DNA of 64,000 nucleotides, from NCBI RefSeq assembly GCF_034067285.1, contig NZ_CP139286.1:930001-994000 (forward strand), written 5' to 3'. The translations under genes were made by a program, and so were the position numbers. This stretch comes from Acinetobacter pittii. Its GTDB lineage: Bacteria > Pseudomonadota > Gammaproteobacteria > Pseudomonadales > Moraxellaceae. The notes under the pieces are model-generated. The model was not told where the DNA came from, did not search any database, and was given only the letters and a program-made list of their open reading frames with translations. Shown piece after piece: positions 37,678 through 47,992 of this stretch (within the stretch, counting starts at the first letter, position 1; each line of letters begins with the position of its first letter).

Positions 37678-38403
37678 TTGTCGCAGTTTAAACGTTTATT
37701 GGTCGTTTTTATATTCATCATCATTGCCAATTTATGTGGTGTTCTGATTGCAATATGGGTATTCAAGCATTTTAATATTTATATTCCATTGAAAAATCAA
37801 GCTGTTGCTATTGATTTACAAGAGCCTCTACAAGTTAAAGTTAAAGTACAAGATGCTTTAAATGTGGATGTAAAAGGTCGAGTAAATGCCAGTATTCCAA
37901 TTGATGAGCAACTGAATATTCCATTAACACAAACATTAACTCCACGTGTTTATTTCGATAATATGGTGCCGATTAGCACCACTATTCCTGTCAAAGAAAC
38001 ATTAAAAGTTGAGCAAAATTTACCAATCGATACCAAGGTTCAGGTGAGAGTTTTGGGACGTGATATTACGTTACCATTGAAAGGTACAATCCCATTAAAA
38101 CTTGATGTGCCAATTGATATTAAGGTTCCGCTTGAGCAAAAGGTTCATTTAAAATTTGATGCGCCAGTACGCACAGTATTAAAAGAAAATCTACATATTC
38201 CTCTAAAAGCGAGATTAGATACGAATATCCCAATTGAAGGTAATTTAAACGTACCTGTCAAAACAGCATTAAATGCTTCGGTTGATGTGAAAAATACTTT
38301 ACCTGTTAAGATTGCAAATGGTGAGTTAAAAATTCCTCTGTCCACTATGCGATTAAATCGAGTAATAGGTTCAGAAACATCACAGAAAACAACTGAGCAA
38401 TAA
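37678..38403 (+). CDS. Membrane-anchored periplasmic repeat protein, paralogue 1
   Basis: The 241-residue protein has one N-terminal TM segment (LLVVFIFIIIANLCGVLIAIW in part, residues about 6-28) and a C-terminal region made almost wholly of short alternating repeats. Units such as LNIPLTQ, LPIDTKVQV, LPLKGTIPLKLDVPIDI, LHIPLKARLDTNIPIEG recur every 8-12 residues, with Pro and small turns. This pattern predicts an extended beta structure outside the inner membrane. It starts with TTG at 37678, preceded by AGGG. The next gene is a paralogue 5 nt downstream. I do not recognise a named family. Confidence 0.72.
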   Translation: MSQFKRLLVVFIFIIIANLCGVLIAIWVFKHFNIYIPLKNQAVAIDLQEPLQVKVKVQDALNVDVKGRVNASIPIDEQLNIPLTQTLTPRVYFDNMVPISTTIPVKETLKVEQNLPIDTKVQVRVLGRDITLPLKGTIPLKLDVPIDIKVPLEQKVHLKFDAPVRTVLKENLHIPLKARLDTNIPIEGNLNVPVKTALNASVDVKNTLPVKIANGELKIPLSTMRLNRVIGSETSQKTTEQ

Positions 38404-38408
38404 GGTGG

Positions 38409-39089
38409 ATGCCAATGTTTCGTTCACTCAAGAGTATGGTAATCAGTTTCTTTTTAATGATGATTCTTGCGGCTATTATGTTTTGGGTGTATCTCAACAT
38501 TCAGGCAAATTTAGTCGTTTCTGCTCATAATGCTGATATTAGTTTACCTGACTCTCTAGAAACAAAAATCCAAGTTGGCAATACTTTACAAGTTCAGTCT
38601 ATTGGTAAACTTGATACAACATTAGATATAGACCGCCAATTATCTTTACCTTTAAAAGGCAAATATTTAGCAGATTTAAATTTTGCTGTAGAAACACCAA
38701 TTACGGTAAGTGTGGACTATTCAACAACTCTAAAAATTGATCAGATTATGCCTTTGGAAACGACTACAGATTTGGTCTATCAAAGTAAATTTTTACCAAA
38801 ATTTCCACTTAAATTAGATATTCCTATTAAGTTGGATGTACCTTTTAATTTAAAACGTAGTTATACCGTTCCCGTTAAAATTGTTTTTGATGGTCCTGTT
38901 TATTTTGAATTCGATGAGCCTGTAAATTTATCGGTGAAACATCAGTTTAAACCGAGCTTAAACGTGAATGACCCTATGGAAATGGGTAATGTCTCGTCAT
39001 TTAATGCCATCATGTATAATTCTGTGCCAAAAACAAAAGCAAATCTTGATATGCAAATGACCTTACCTCTGCGTAATGTGCATCCTTGA
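38409..39089 (+). CDS. Membrane-anchored periplasmic repeat protein, paralogue 2
   Basis: The 226-residue protein has the same design as its upstream neighbour: an N-terminal TM segment (VISFFLMMILAAIMFWVYL), then tandem short beta repeats (LPDSLETKIQVGNTLQVQ, FPLKLDIPIKLDVPFNLK). The two genes are 5 nt apart and are surely co-expressed, a local duplication. AAGGTGG precedes two close ATGs (38409 and 38415). A paired complex or a scaffold across the periplasm is possible, but only inferred. Confidence 0.72.
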   Translation: MPMFRSLKSMVISFFLMMILAAIMFWVYLNIQANLVVSAHNADISLPDSLETKIQVGNTLQVQSIGKLDTTLDIDRQLSLPLKGKYLADLNFAVETPITVSVDYSTTLKIDQIMPLETTTDLVYQSKFLPKFPLKLDIPIKLDVPFNLKRSYTVPVKIVFDGPVYFEFDEPVNLSVKHQFKPSLNVNDPMEMGNVSSFNAIMYNSVPKTKANLDMQMTLPLRNVHP

Positions 39090-39183
39090 TAATTAAATAA
39101 ATTGACTAAATTTTATTTTTTATGAAGATCCTATTTGCAAATCTAAAAGCTTCTGCTGGATTAAAGGTAAAACAGCTCGTTAT

Positions 39184-39202
39184 AAATGGAATAGTTCCAT
39201 TT
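39184..39202. promoter_or_regulatory. Inverted repeat upstream of obgE
   Basis: Perfect 8-bp arms AAATGGAA/TTCCATTT around TAG, 67-85 nt before the obgE start. It could be an operator or an RNA hairpin; no U-tract follows. Confidence 0.3.
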
Positions 39203-39238
39203 TCTATTCGAGAATTTTATGAAAATATGGCAGAATAG

Positions 39239-40489
<1,251 letters not shown>

Positions 40490-40504
40490 AAAACCGAGGG
40501 AAAC

Positions 40505-41638
40505 ATGATAGAAGTGGTCGATGGGCAACGTCAGCTCAGTGAGTGTAAACGAATCGTTGTTAAAATCGGATCATCTTTACTTACAGCTAATGGGCAAGGT
40601 TTAGATCTGGACGCTATTTCGCATTGGGCGAAACAGATTGCAGATCTGCACAATGCCGGACACGAAATTATTTTAGTGTCATCAGGAGCTGTAGCAGAAG
40701 GTATGGTTCGTATGAAGCTTGCGAGTCGACCCACCGATCTACCCAGTCTACAAGCCTGTGCTGCAATTGGGCAGATGGGTTTAATTCATACTTGGTCTAG
40801 TGTGCTTGAAAACCATGGTATTCGTACTGCTCAGGTTTTATTGACTCATGATGATTTAGCAGATCGCCGTCGTTATCTGAACTCATGTGATGCTTTGCAA
40901 AACTTGATTGATTGGCGTGTGATTCCGGTCATTAATGAAAATGACACGGTGTCTACCGATGAGATCCGTTTTGGAGATAACGATACCTTAGCTGCGATGG
41001 TGGCAGGTCAGGTTCACGCAGAATTACTGATCATTTTAACGGATCAGCAAGGTATGTTTGACTCAGATCCGCGTCATAATCCTGAGGCTAAATTACTGTC
41101 TACCGTTCGTGCTATGGATGATGATTTATTCGATATGGCTGGTGGTGGGGGTTTACTCGGGCGAGGTGGAATGGTCACTAAAGTTCGTGCTGCACGTTTA
41201 GCTGCTAAGTCAGGCTGTCCAACGCTCATCGCGAGTGGTGAAAGTGATAATGTTTTATCACGTGCGATGGCAGGTGAGATGCTAGGTACTTTGTTTACTA
41301 CAGATAAAGATCGTATGACAGCTCATCAACAGTGGCTTGCTGCTCATTTACAAACAGCAGGGCGTCTTGTGATTGATGATGGTGCCGTTGAAGCGATTAA
41401 ATTGAAGCATCGCAGTTTGCTCCCTGTTGGGGTTAAAAATGTTGAAGGGCATTTTGATCGTGGTGATGTGGTTGAATGTGTTGATAAACAAGGTAAACGT
41501 ATTGCAGTAGGTCGAGTGAACTTTAGCTCACGCTCTGCTGAAATTATTAAAGGCTTAGCCTCAGATAAGGTTTATCAAGTATTAGGTGAGGCTCGTTCAC
41601 TTGAAATGATTCATCGTGATCATATGGCAATTTATTAA
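40505..41638 (+). CDS. proB: Glutamate 5-kinase ProB
   Basis: ProB phosphorylates glutamate, the first step of proline synthesis. The amino-acid kinase domain starts [12 protein letters not shown] and contains [22 protein letters not shown] (in part). The C-terminal PUA domain (from about residue 280, [19 protein letters not shown] in part) is typical of bacterial ProB. GAGGG lies 7 nt before the ATG, 15 nt after obgE; the obgE-proB pairing is common in related genera. At 377 aa it is normal. Confidence 0.96.
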   Translation: MIEVVDGQRQLSECKRIVVKIGSSLLTANGQGLDLDAISHWAKQIADLHNAGHEIILVSSGAVAEGMVRMKLASRPTDLPSLQACAAIGQMGLIHTWSSVLENHGIRTAQVLLTHDDLADRRRYLNSCDALQNLIDWRVIPVINENDTVSTDEIRFGDNDTLAAMVAGQVHAELLIILTDQQGMFDSDPRHNPEAKLLSTVRAMDDDLFDMAGGGGLLGRGGMVTKVRAARLAAKSGCPTLIASGESDNVLSRAMAGEMLGTLFTTDKDRMTAHQQWLAAHLQTAGRLVIDDGAVEAIKLKHRSLLPVGVKNVEGHFDRGDVVECVDKQGKRIAVGRVNFSSRSAEIIKGLASDKVYQVLGEARSLEMIHRDHMAIY

Positions 41639-41651
41639 GTTTTATTCAAAT

Positions 41652-41681
41652 AAAAAAGCTCGCTTTATGCGAGCTTTTTTT
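41652..41681. terminator. Bidirectional terminator between proB and the HAD phosphatase
   Basis: Perfect stem AAAAAAGCTCGC/GCGAGCTTTTTT around TTTAT. It contains the stop codon of the HAD gene (41665-41667), so that gene's last codons form part of the stem. Confidence 0.88.
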
Positions 41682-42321
41682 CTGGGGTTAAACGGGGTAA
41701 AACACGATCTTCACCAACCATATAGGGATGCGTGGCAAGGCTCAGCATATCTAGGTCTTCTGAGCTATTACCATACGCATAAATCTGATGGTAATGTTGT
41801 AGCGTATATTGCTGATGTATTCTTAACTTCTTTTGTTCACTACTACAATCCGGAGTGGAATAGTAACCCGTCATCCTACCGTTTTTAATTTGAGTTTCGG
41901 TACAAATCAACTCGATATCTAGTAACTTACAAAGTGGAGCGAGATAGACATCAATTGAAGCTGAAACTAATACGACCTGATCACCACGCAATTGATGGTG
42001 TTGTAACTGAGTAAAAATTTCAGGCGAAAGCGCAGAGACTAACTCTTGTGCGTATTCTTCACCTAATCTTTGCAATTCAATTGCAGGGGTATCTTTAAAC
42101 ATGCTACGGAATAACTTGGCACGCATAGCATGGGCCGGATAAAAGTTAAGATAGTAGGCTTGAATCCATGGCAGAATTTTCAAGCCTTGCTTAACAATGT
42201 GACGCTTAGATAAAGCATAAAAGATGAACCCTGTAAAACTATCTTTACTACACAAGGTTCCATCAAAATCGAACAGGGCGAGACTTTTTATAGTCTTATT
42301 CGTTTCGCTCGTTGCATACAT
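41665..42321 (-). CDS. HAD-IB family phosphatase (SerB-like)
   Basis: The 218-residue cytoplasmic protein has HAD motif I LFDFDGTLCSKD (nucleophile Asp18, acid Asp20), motif II VLVSASIDVYL and motif III/IV AYGNSSEDLDML. It belongs to the HAD subfamily IB that includes phosphoserine phosphatase-like enzymes; the substrate is open. The start codon at 42321 overlaps the end of the DUF1615 lipoprotein gene by 34 nt, so translation is likely coupled. Confidence 0.88.
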   Translation of the reverse strand: MYATSETNKTIKSLALFDFDGTLCSKDSFTGFIFYALSKRHIVKQGLKILPWIQAYYLNFYPAHAMRAKLFRSMFKDTPAIELQRLGEEYAQELVSALSPEIFTQLQHHQLRGDQVVLVSASIDVYLAPLCKLLDIELICTETQIKNGRMTGYYSTPDCSSEQKKLRIHQQYTLQHYHQIYAYGNSSEDLDMLSLATHPYMVGEDRVLPRLTPEKKLA

Positions 42322-43496
42322 GTTTCATATCGTCCGTTTACGCGGGTTGCATACCAATTGGTATTATAATCACGACTTAATTTAGGCCCAGAAATCACCA
42401 CTTGAGGCATTATTGCATAGAGTGGCTCTTTACCAGTTTTTGATTTATAAAGTTTAGTCAGTGCAATATAAGTTTGAGTACTCTCAAACTTTTTCTCTTT
42501 TTCTAATTTAAGATCATCACGTATCTGTCTTGGTGTAACTAAGATATTATTTTTTGCAAATACTGTAATTAGTTCTTTTTCAGACTGGCTTTGAGCTGCA
42601 CGCGGATCGCCATCTTTTGTGTAAAGAAGTAGATCACCATCCAGACTAATTTCGGTATCCGTTAGAGCTTTCAGCATACTTTGGAAAGCAGCATTACGGC
42701 TAGAATACATGCCTGAGTTATAGTCTGCAAATCGATAAATAGCTTTATCATAATTTGCTGGATAAACCATTAAACGATGTATGCCGTAATATAAACCGCC
42801 ATATTCAGTATATAAGTCATCACGAAGTGCAGCGGTGTTCATGCTTGAACGTTTATTGGCTTTCGCATAGTTAATATGAACTTGCATAGAACCCAGTGTG
42901 GTAATAGGGTTCATTTTCTCGCCAATATCTTGACCAACCAATTTGGCTGCACCTGTTAATGCGCTCACATGATAATGTTTAGCCATGAAATCGAAGATTT
43001 CTCGGTAAAGTAAGTCGAGTTCTTTCTCGGTTTTAACCTTACGCATTTGACTCATATAGTTGTTATCAGGAGAAGGCTGAGTTCTTAGCACTTCTTCAAA
43101 ATAACCGGCAATTGTTCCGCCAATGGTTTTGCCCAGCTTATCTTCAAACTTTTCATTTAAGCGTGTGCTAACTTCTTCAACCGCCTTTTGACCTAATCCC
43201 GGCACTTGAGGGTTGGCAACAAAGTTAGATTCTTGATCAACTACAGCCACAATACTACAGACATTTTTCTTGGTTTTAGCAATATCCAAGTCTTTCATAA
43301 TGTCATCAATATCTTTAGCCCATGACTCACGGTCATGCACACGCGATGGAATTAGACGTTTAATCTGTTGGCTTTCTAGTTCGGGCTCATCATCGTTTGA
43401 CCACCAAGCTTTATCACCACAAGCAGCTAAACTCATGCATACGGCGACCATACCGAATGATTTTAATAAAAAACGGGAAGACAACGGTTTGTTCAT
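42288..43496 (-). CDS. DUF1615 family lipoprotein
   Basis: With the ATG at 43496 the 402-residue protein starts MNKPLSSRFLLKSFGMVAV and has a lipobox SLAAC followed by GDKAWW, so it is a lipoprotein. The longer frame from 43607 would hide this signal. The body matches the DUF1615 type, which contains lysozyme-like (transglycosylase-fold) residues such as VAVVDQESNFVANPQ near residue 85 and TTLGSMQVHI near residue 197; the ES...GSMQ pattern suggests a soluble lytic transglycosylase-like fold. Enzymatic activity is not proven. It overlaps the HAD gene downstream and is divergent from dusB. Confidence 0.82.
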   Translation of the reverse strand: MNKPLSSRFLLKSFGMVAVCMSLAACGDKAWWSNDDEPELESQQIKRLIPSRVHDRESWAKDIDDIMKDLDIAKTKKNVCSIVAVVDQESNFVANPQVPGLGQKAVEEVSTRLNEKFEDKLGKTIGGTIAGYFEEVLRTQPSPDNNYMSQMRKVKTEKELDLLYREIFDFMAKHYHVSALTGAAKLVGQDIGEKMNPITTLGSMQVHINYAKANKRSSMNTAALRDDLYTEYGGLYYGIHRLMVYPANYDKAIYRFADYNSGMYSSRNAAFQSMLKALTDTEISLDGDLLLYTKDGDPRAAQSQSEKELITVFAKNNILVTPRQIRDDLKLEKEKKFESTQTYIALTKLYKSKTGKEPLYAIMPQVVISGPKLSRDYNTNWYATRVNGRYETCMQRAKRIRL

Positions 43497-43579
43497 GGCG
43501 AGGAGGGCACCTGCATAAAAAGATGAGCCGATTAAGCGGATGAAGTATACTATGTTGATCATCAATTGTATGAATATAT

Positions 43580-44605
43580 ATGTATATTGGTCCCTATCAA
43601 CTGTCAAATAATTTAATTGTTGCTCCTATGGCTGGAGTCACAGACCGTCCATTTAGAACACTCTGCAAGTATTTTGGCGCAGGTCATGCAGTCAGTGAAA
43701 TGATGACTGCTGATAAAACTTTGCGGATGAGCAAGAAAAGCCTTTACCGTGCCAACTTTGATGGCGAACTCGCTCCGATCTCTGCTCAAATTGCAGGTTC
43801 TGATCCTGAGCAGTTAGCAGAGGCTGCACGCTATCAAGTCGCAAATGGTGCACAAATTGTTGATATCAATATGGGATGTCCTGCCAAGAAAGTATGTAAC
43901 AAACTTGCTGGTTCAGCATTACTACAAGATGAAGACTTAGTGGCTCGTATTCTTGATGCAGTTGTCGCTGCTGTTGATGTTCCCGTGACTTTAAAAACCC
44001 GTTTGGGCTTTTTAAATGGTCAAGAAAATATTTTAAGAGTCGCAAAAAGGGCAGAAGAAGCGGGAATTGCTGCACTAGCCTTACATGGTCGTACCCGTGA
44101 AGACATGTATTTAAATACAGCACGTTATGATTTGATTAAACATGTCAAAGAATTAATCAATATTCCACTTATTGCGAACGGTGATATTGATAGTCCTGAA
44201 AAGGCGAAATATGTGCTCGACTATACTGGTGCCGATGCAATCATGATTGGTCGTGCTGCTCAAGGTCGACCATGGATTTTCCGTGAAATTGCGCATTATT
44301 TAAAAACTGGAGAGCACTTAGCTGCGCCTAATATTGAAGAAGTCAAAGATGTACTTTTAGGACATTTGTCTGAGTTATATCAATTTTATGGCGAATACTC
44401 TGGATGCCGTATTGCCCGTAAACATATTGCTTGGTACACAAAAGGCTTACGTTCAAGTAACGAATTTCGCCAAAATATGTATAAAGTTGAAAGCACTGCT
44501 GAACAAGCATTAGTGGTCGAAAACTATTTTAATCAGTTATTGGCTGAAGGTAATTTAATGAGTGATGTGCAAGTTGAGCAGGTTAACTTATTGCAGACTC
44601 ATTAA
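43580..44605 (+). CDS. dusB: tRNA-dihydrouridine synthase DusB
   Basis: DusB is an FMN enzyme that reduces uridine to dihydrouridine in the tRNA D-loop. The sequence has LIVAPMAGVTDRPFR, the catalytic Cys in NMGCPAKKVC, LKTRLG and ALHGRTREDMY, and GDIDSPEKA for FMN phosphate binding. At 341 aa it is slightly longer than E. coli DusB. fis, which follows dusB in E. coli, is not here; a strong terminator comes straight after. Confidence 0.95.
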   Translation: MYIGPYQLSNNLIVAPMAGVTDRPFRTLCKYFGAGHAVSEMMTADKTLRMSKKSLYRANFDGELAPISAQIAGSDPEQLAEAARYQVANGAQIVDINMGCPAKKVCNKLAGSALLQDEDLVARILDAVVAAVDVPVTLKTRLGFLNGQENILRVAKRAEEAGIAALALHGRTREDMYLNTARYDLIKHVKELINIPLIANGDIDSPEKAKYVLDYTGADAIMIGRAAQGRPWIFREIAHYLKTGEHLAAPNIEEVKDVLLGHLSELYQFYGEYSGCRIARKHIAWYTKGLRSSNEFRQNMYKVESTAEQALVVENYFNQLLAEGNLMSDVQVEQVNLLQTH

Positions 44606-44607
44606 AT

Positions 44608-44638
44608 AAAAAGCCAGTAAATGTTTACTGGCTTTTTT
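44608..44638. terminator. Bidirectional terminator after dusB
   Basis: Perfect 14-bp stem AAAAGCCAGTAAA/TTTACTGGCTTTT around a short loop, with A and T runs at both ends. Confidence 0.9.
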
Positions 44639-44642
44639 AAAT

Positions 44643-45698
44643 TTACTCATCTTCTAGCATTTCTACGACCAGTTGGTTAACTAGATCAGCAGCAGCTAAT
44701 TCACGTATTTGTGAGACATTACTACCCGCCCAAAAAGCACCAAAGCCATAGTCTTTATTTTTGCTTGCAATTGCATTGAGCTGCTTAGCCAAATCATAGG
44801 TATATGGATATTCGGGTTGAAGAGGGCGGCTAGGTAAATCAATTTGTGTGTGCCAATGGTTGAGCAGGCCGCGGGCAGGACGTCCAGAAAGACTGGTACT
44901 GATTTGCGTCACAGTCTCATTAAATAAAGCTTTACGGTATTCGACAGATGCATTTGAAGATGGGCATTGAACGAAGGCAGTTCCGAGTTGAACAGCAGTA
45001 GCTCCTAAGCTCAACATATGTCGTGCTTGTGCTCCATTCATAATACCGCCAGCGGCTACCACAGGTCGTTTGCAATGTTGGACAATCAGATGTACTAAAT
45101 CACTGGTTTTAATTGCTGCATCAAAGGTTTTATTAAAGATTCCACGATGTCCACCAGCTTCAATCCCTTGAGCAATAATAATATCAATACCAGCCGCTTC
45201 AATGGCTTGTGCTTCAACTAAATTGGTAGCAGATACCATCGTGATAATTCCGGCATCTTTTAACGCCTGAATTTGATGAGGATGGGGAATACCAAAATGA
45301 AAACTGACAGCTTTAGGTTTGGTTTCTAATACGACATTTAGAAAATCATCGTTATCAAGAAAACTTGGATAAATACAGTTTAAGTTTTGAGGAGGCTGTT
45401 CTCCGAACTTTTCAAATTGTGGACGTAAATATTCAATCCACTGTGCTGATGTTTGAGGATTAAGTTGTTCGGGCTGATGGCAGAAAAAATTAACCTGAAA
45501 TGATTTTTCTGTAAGTGTTTGGGTTTTTAAAATCTGTTCTCGAGCACTTTGCGCTGTATTTGCACCTAGACCTAAGGACCCCAGACCACCCTGATTAGAA
45601 ACTTCTGCGGCAAGTTCAGGCGTAGATACACCTGCCATAGGAGCAAGAAAAATCGGATGTTTAATTTCAAATTGTTGTAATAGGGTCATTTTATTCAC
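44643..45698 (-). CDS. Nitronate monooxygenase-like FMN oxidoreductase
   Basis: The 351-residue TIM-barrel protein has the 2-nitropropane dioxygenase/nitronate monooxygenase features: HPIFLAPMAGVSTPELAA at the start, AQGIEAGGHRGIF near residue 180, and VVAAGGIMNGAQARHMLSLGA (in part) for FMN. It probably oxidises nitronates using FMN and O2. Some members have other substrates, so the call stays at family level. It is a single gene. Confidence 0.86.
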   Translation of the reverse strand: MNKMTLLQQFEIKHPIFLAPMAGVSTPELAAEVSNQGGLGSLGLGANTAQSAREQILKTQTLTEKSFQVNFFCHQPEQLNPQTSAQWIEYLRPQFEKFGEQPPQNLNCIYPSFLDNDDFLNVVLETKPKAVSFHFGIPHPHQIQALKDAGIITMVSATNLVEAQAIEAAGIDIIIAQGIEAGGHRGIFNKTFDAAIKTSDLVHLIVQHCKRPVVAAGGIMNGAQARHMLSLGATAVQLGTAFVQCPSSNASVEYRKALFNETVTQISTSLSGRPARGLLNHWHTQIDLPSRPLQPEYPYTYDLAKQLNAIASKNKDYGFGAFWAGSNVSQIRELAAADLVNQLVVEMLEDE

Positions 45699-45806
45699 CT
45701 CGTTTCTTTATCTTCACCATAGCGTGAAAACCGAACCAAGCGCAAATAATATTGGGCATTTAGTTTTTAAATATTTATTTCTTAAATATTTAAAAGTTCT
45801 GATTTT

Positions 45807-46508
45807 TTAAAGTGGAGAAACATGAAATAAAGACCCGATCCAGCTTGAAAAAGCCATCGCTAAAATTCCCCACAAGGTAATGCGTAAACTTCCTTTAAGT
45901 TTAGACGTACCTGCGAAATGACTGGATAGCGCCCCTAAAAAAGCTAATGAAATAATGCCAAATATTAAAACGATTTTTTCAATCCAAATTTCTGGACTGA
46001 GTAAAATAGCCAGCATGGGAAACAACGCCCCAAATGAAAATGAGCCAGCTGAAGCTAATGCGGCTTGGATAGGATTTGCTGCGGTATTTTCATGAATACC
46101 AATTTCATCGCGTGCGTGAGCACCTAAGGCATCATGATGTGTAAGTTGTGTAGCAACTTGTCGAGCTAAATCAGGCTCTAAACCTCTGGCTACATAAATT
46201 TGAGTGAGTTCATCCAGTTCACGTTGCGGATGCTTTTTAAGTTCTTGTGCTTCAAACTTTAAGTCCGCTTTTTCAATATCTTCTTGTGATTTTACTGAAA
46301 TATACTCTCCGGCAGCCATAGAAGTTGCACCGGAAATTAAACCCGCAATACAGGTAATAAGAAGCGTATGAGCAGTGGCTCCACTTGCAGCCATTCCCAT
46401 GATTAGACTTGTAACAGAAATGATCCCGTCATTTGCACCTAAAACGGCTGCCCTTAACCAACCTGAGCGGTGAATAAAGTGATGTTCTGAGTGTTGGGAA
46501 AAGGACAT
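45807..46508 (-). CDS. VIT1/CCC1-family membrane transporter
   Basis: The 233-residue protein starts with the VIT1 signature RSGWLRAAVLGANDGIISVTSL and has about five TM segments with a long cytoplasmic helical loop (residues ~75-140, rich in Glu, Lys and His). Plant and yeast relatives move Fe2+ or Mn2+ into vacuoles; in bacteria an iron/manganese export role is plausible but not shown. It is a single gene. Confidence 0.88.
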   Translation of the reverse strand: MSFSQHSEHHFIHRSGWLRAAVLGANDGIISVTSLIMGMAASGATAHTLLITCIAGLISGATSMAAGEYISVKSQEDIEKADLKFEAQELKKHPQRELDELTQIYVARGLEPDLARQVATQLTHHDALGAHARDEIGIHENTAANPIQAALASAGSFSFGALFPMLAILLSPEIWIEKIVLIFGIISLAFLGALSSHFAGTSKLKGSLRITLWGILAMAFSSWIGSLFHVSPL

Positions 46509-46643
46509 GACTTTACCTTTTTTAGTTATAAATTTTTATCTTATCCTATAAGATTATTTACAATAATACGATTAAAAAATGTGTCATGATAGGAAAAACA
46601 AACAGATAAGTACTTTTTAAAACATAATATAAAAGGAGATAAA

Positions 46644-46691
46644 ATGAACAACTTATGGAAGGCTTCTATAGACTTAAATAGTGCAGTTTAG
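46644..46691 (+). CDS. Possible 15-codon micro-ORF with a strong ribosome-binding site
   Basis: AAAAGGAGAT lies 3 nt before an ATG at 46644 and the frame (MNNLWKASIDLNSAV) stops at TAG 46691. It is the only well-formed translation start in the 265-nt gap between the VIT1 gene and the exopolysaccharide outer-membrane gene. It may be a leader peptide for the downstream operon, a remnant of a lost gene, or chance. Confidence is low. Confidence 0.3.
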   Translation: MNNLWKASIDLNSAV

Positions 46692-46773
46692 GAGTTTAAT
46701 TATAATACTTATTGATTAAATTTTAATTCTATTTCTACGCAAACATTCTATCTACTTTCAACTAGAGGTCTCA

Positions 46774-47991
46774 ATGAATAGCAAAACAATAAAATCTCTA
46801 ACCCGTTCCTTTATCGTTATAGGTTCGATCTGTCCAGCTTTAGGCCTCTTAAGTGTTGAGACTACCTTTGCCCAAGAGATTGTGAATCAAGAATATAAAC
46901 CGGGTAATCCGATTTATGATAAGTGGGACCAATTTTATAAAATTGAAAAGACTCAACCTGAAAATGCCGAGAAGTTATTATTAGAACTTGGAGAGATGAC
47001 ACCGCAAGATATTAAAGTCTGGAAAAGCTTAACTTATTTACAGATTCAGCTAGGGAAGCAAGAAGCTGCTTTACAAAGTTTGAGAAAAGCAGAGGCATTG
47101 GACCCAGCAGATGATAATTTAAAATTACAAGAAGCCTATTTGCTCAATTCTCAAAAAAATAATAAAGAAGCTTTAGTGGTTTTTAAGGAGCTTACGCAAT
47201 CAAAAGATGCTGATATTGCCACCAAAGCGACACAGGCCGTAAAGAATTTAAGTGGAGGGGAAGTCAAAACTTATTTCCGAGATGTTTATTTTGCGCCTTC
47301 ATATGAGTCACGTTATGACGATGTGATTTTCCCACTTAAAGCTCGCTATGGTAAGAACCTCGATAATGGTCGAGCACAGGTTTACGGTTTTTTAAACCTA
47401 AACCGCGATACTCAATCTCAAGGTGGTGTACGACCTGAAATTATTGATGAAAATGCAGTAACTCTAGGTGTGGGCGCTAATTATCAACCTTGGACTTCTA
47501 TACCTGTGCGCATGTATTTAGAAGTGGGGGGAAGCTACGATCTGATTGATCGAAATAGAGATAAGTTTCGTGAAAGTGTTGTCGGTGGGGTGACAGGTTA
47601 TCAAGAGTGGTATTCTCAAAATAGTTGTAATCAGTCACTTTGCTTTAATGATTACTTCACTGATTTATATGGCAATGCAGCGACTTATTCTAGAGAAGAT
47701 TATAACGTTATTGGTGATTTAAGATTACGCACGGGTCTGAATGTCTATAAAGGCGAGAACGGAACTGTACAGGCTTATATGAAATTGCATGGTTTAGCTG
47801 ACAGTAAAGATGAATATTACAATAACTTATTTGAATATGGCCCCGGCATTTCATGGCAGCCTTTTAATTATCAACCTATAAAATTACGTGTAGAACGACT
47901 ATATGGCAATTACTTTAAAGATGTGCCAGTAAATACGAAAGATCATTACAACAATACTCGAGTAGAACTCGTTTTTTATAAGGATTTTTAA
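46774..47991 (+). CDS. Outer-membrane TPR/beta-barrel protein of the exopolysaccharide locus (NfrA/PgaA-like role)
   Basis: The 405-residue precursor has a signal peptide ending TTFAQ before EIVNQE. Residues about 50-155 hold TPR-like helix pairs (KVWKSLTYLQIQLGKQEAALQ in part, then LRKAEALDPADDNLKLQEAYLL in part). Residues about 170-405 are alternating aromatic/polar beta strands ending in Phe (VELVFYKDF), the BAM insertion signal. TPR plus barrel is the layout of PgaA, BcsC and NfrA, which export or anchor polysaccharides. The protein is shorter than those. The wecB start follows its stop after a single base. An export role is inferred. Confidence 0.75.
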   Translation: MNSKTIKSLTRSFIVIGSICPALGLLSVETTFAQEIVNQEYKPGNPIYDKWDQFYKIEKTQPENAEKLLLELGEMTPQDIKVWKSLTYLQIQLGKQEAALQSLRKAEALDPADDNLKLQEAYLLNSQKNNKEALVVFKELTQSKDADIATKATQAVKNLSGGEVKTYFRDVYFAPSYESRYDDVIFPLKARYGKNLDNGRAQVYGFLNLNRDTQSQGGVRPEIIDENAVTLGVGANYQPWTSIPVRMYLEVGGSYDLIDRNRDKFRESVVGGVTGYQEWYSQNSCNQSLCFNDYFTDLYGNAATYSREDYNVIGDLRLRTGLNVYKGENGTVQAYMKLHGLADSKDEYYNNLFEYGPGISWQPFNYQPIKLRVERLYGNYFKDVPVNTKDHYNNTRVELVFYKDF

Positions 47992-47992
47992 A

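Noticed and set aside
39122..39238. 38-codon ORF just upstream of obgE (starts MKILFANLKASAGLKV)
   Set aside because: The peptide looks protein-like, but a T-rich tract with no ribosome-binding site precedes the ATG and the region holds an inverted repeat likely to be regulatory.
42288..43607. Longer start (43607) for the DUF1615 lipoprotein, overlapping dusB
   Set aside because: The start at 43496 gives a normal lipoprotein signal with lipobox LAAC; the long form would overlap the divergent dusB start and bury the signal.
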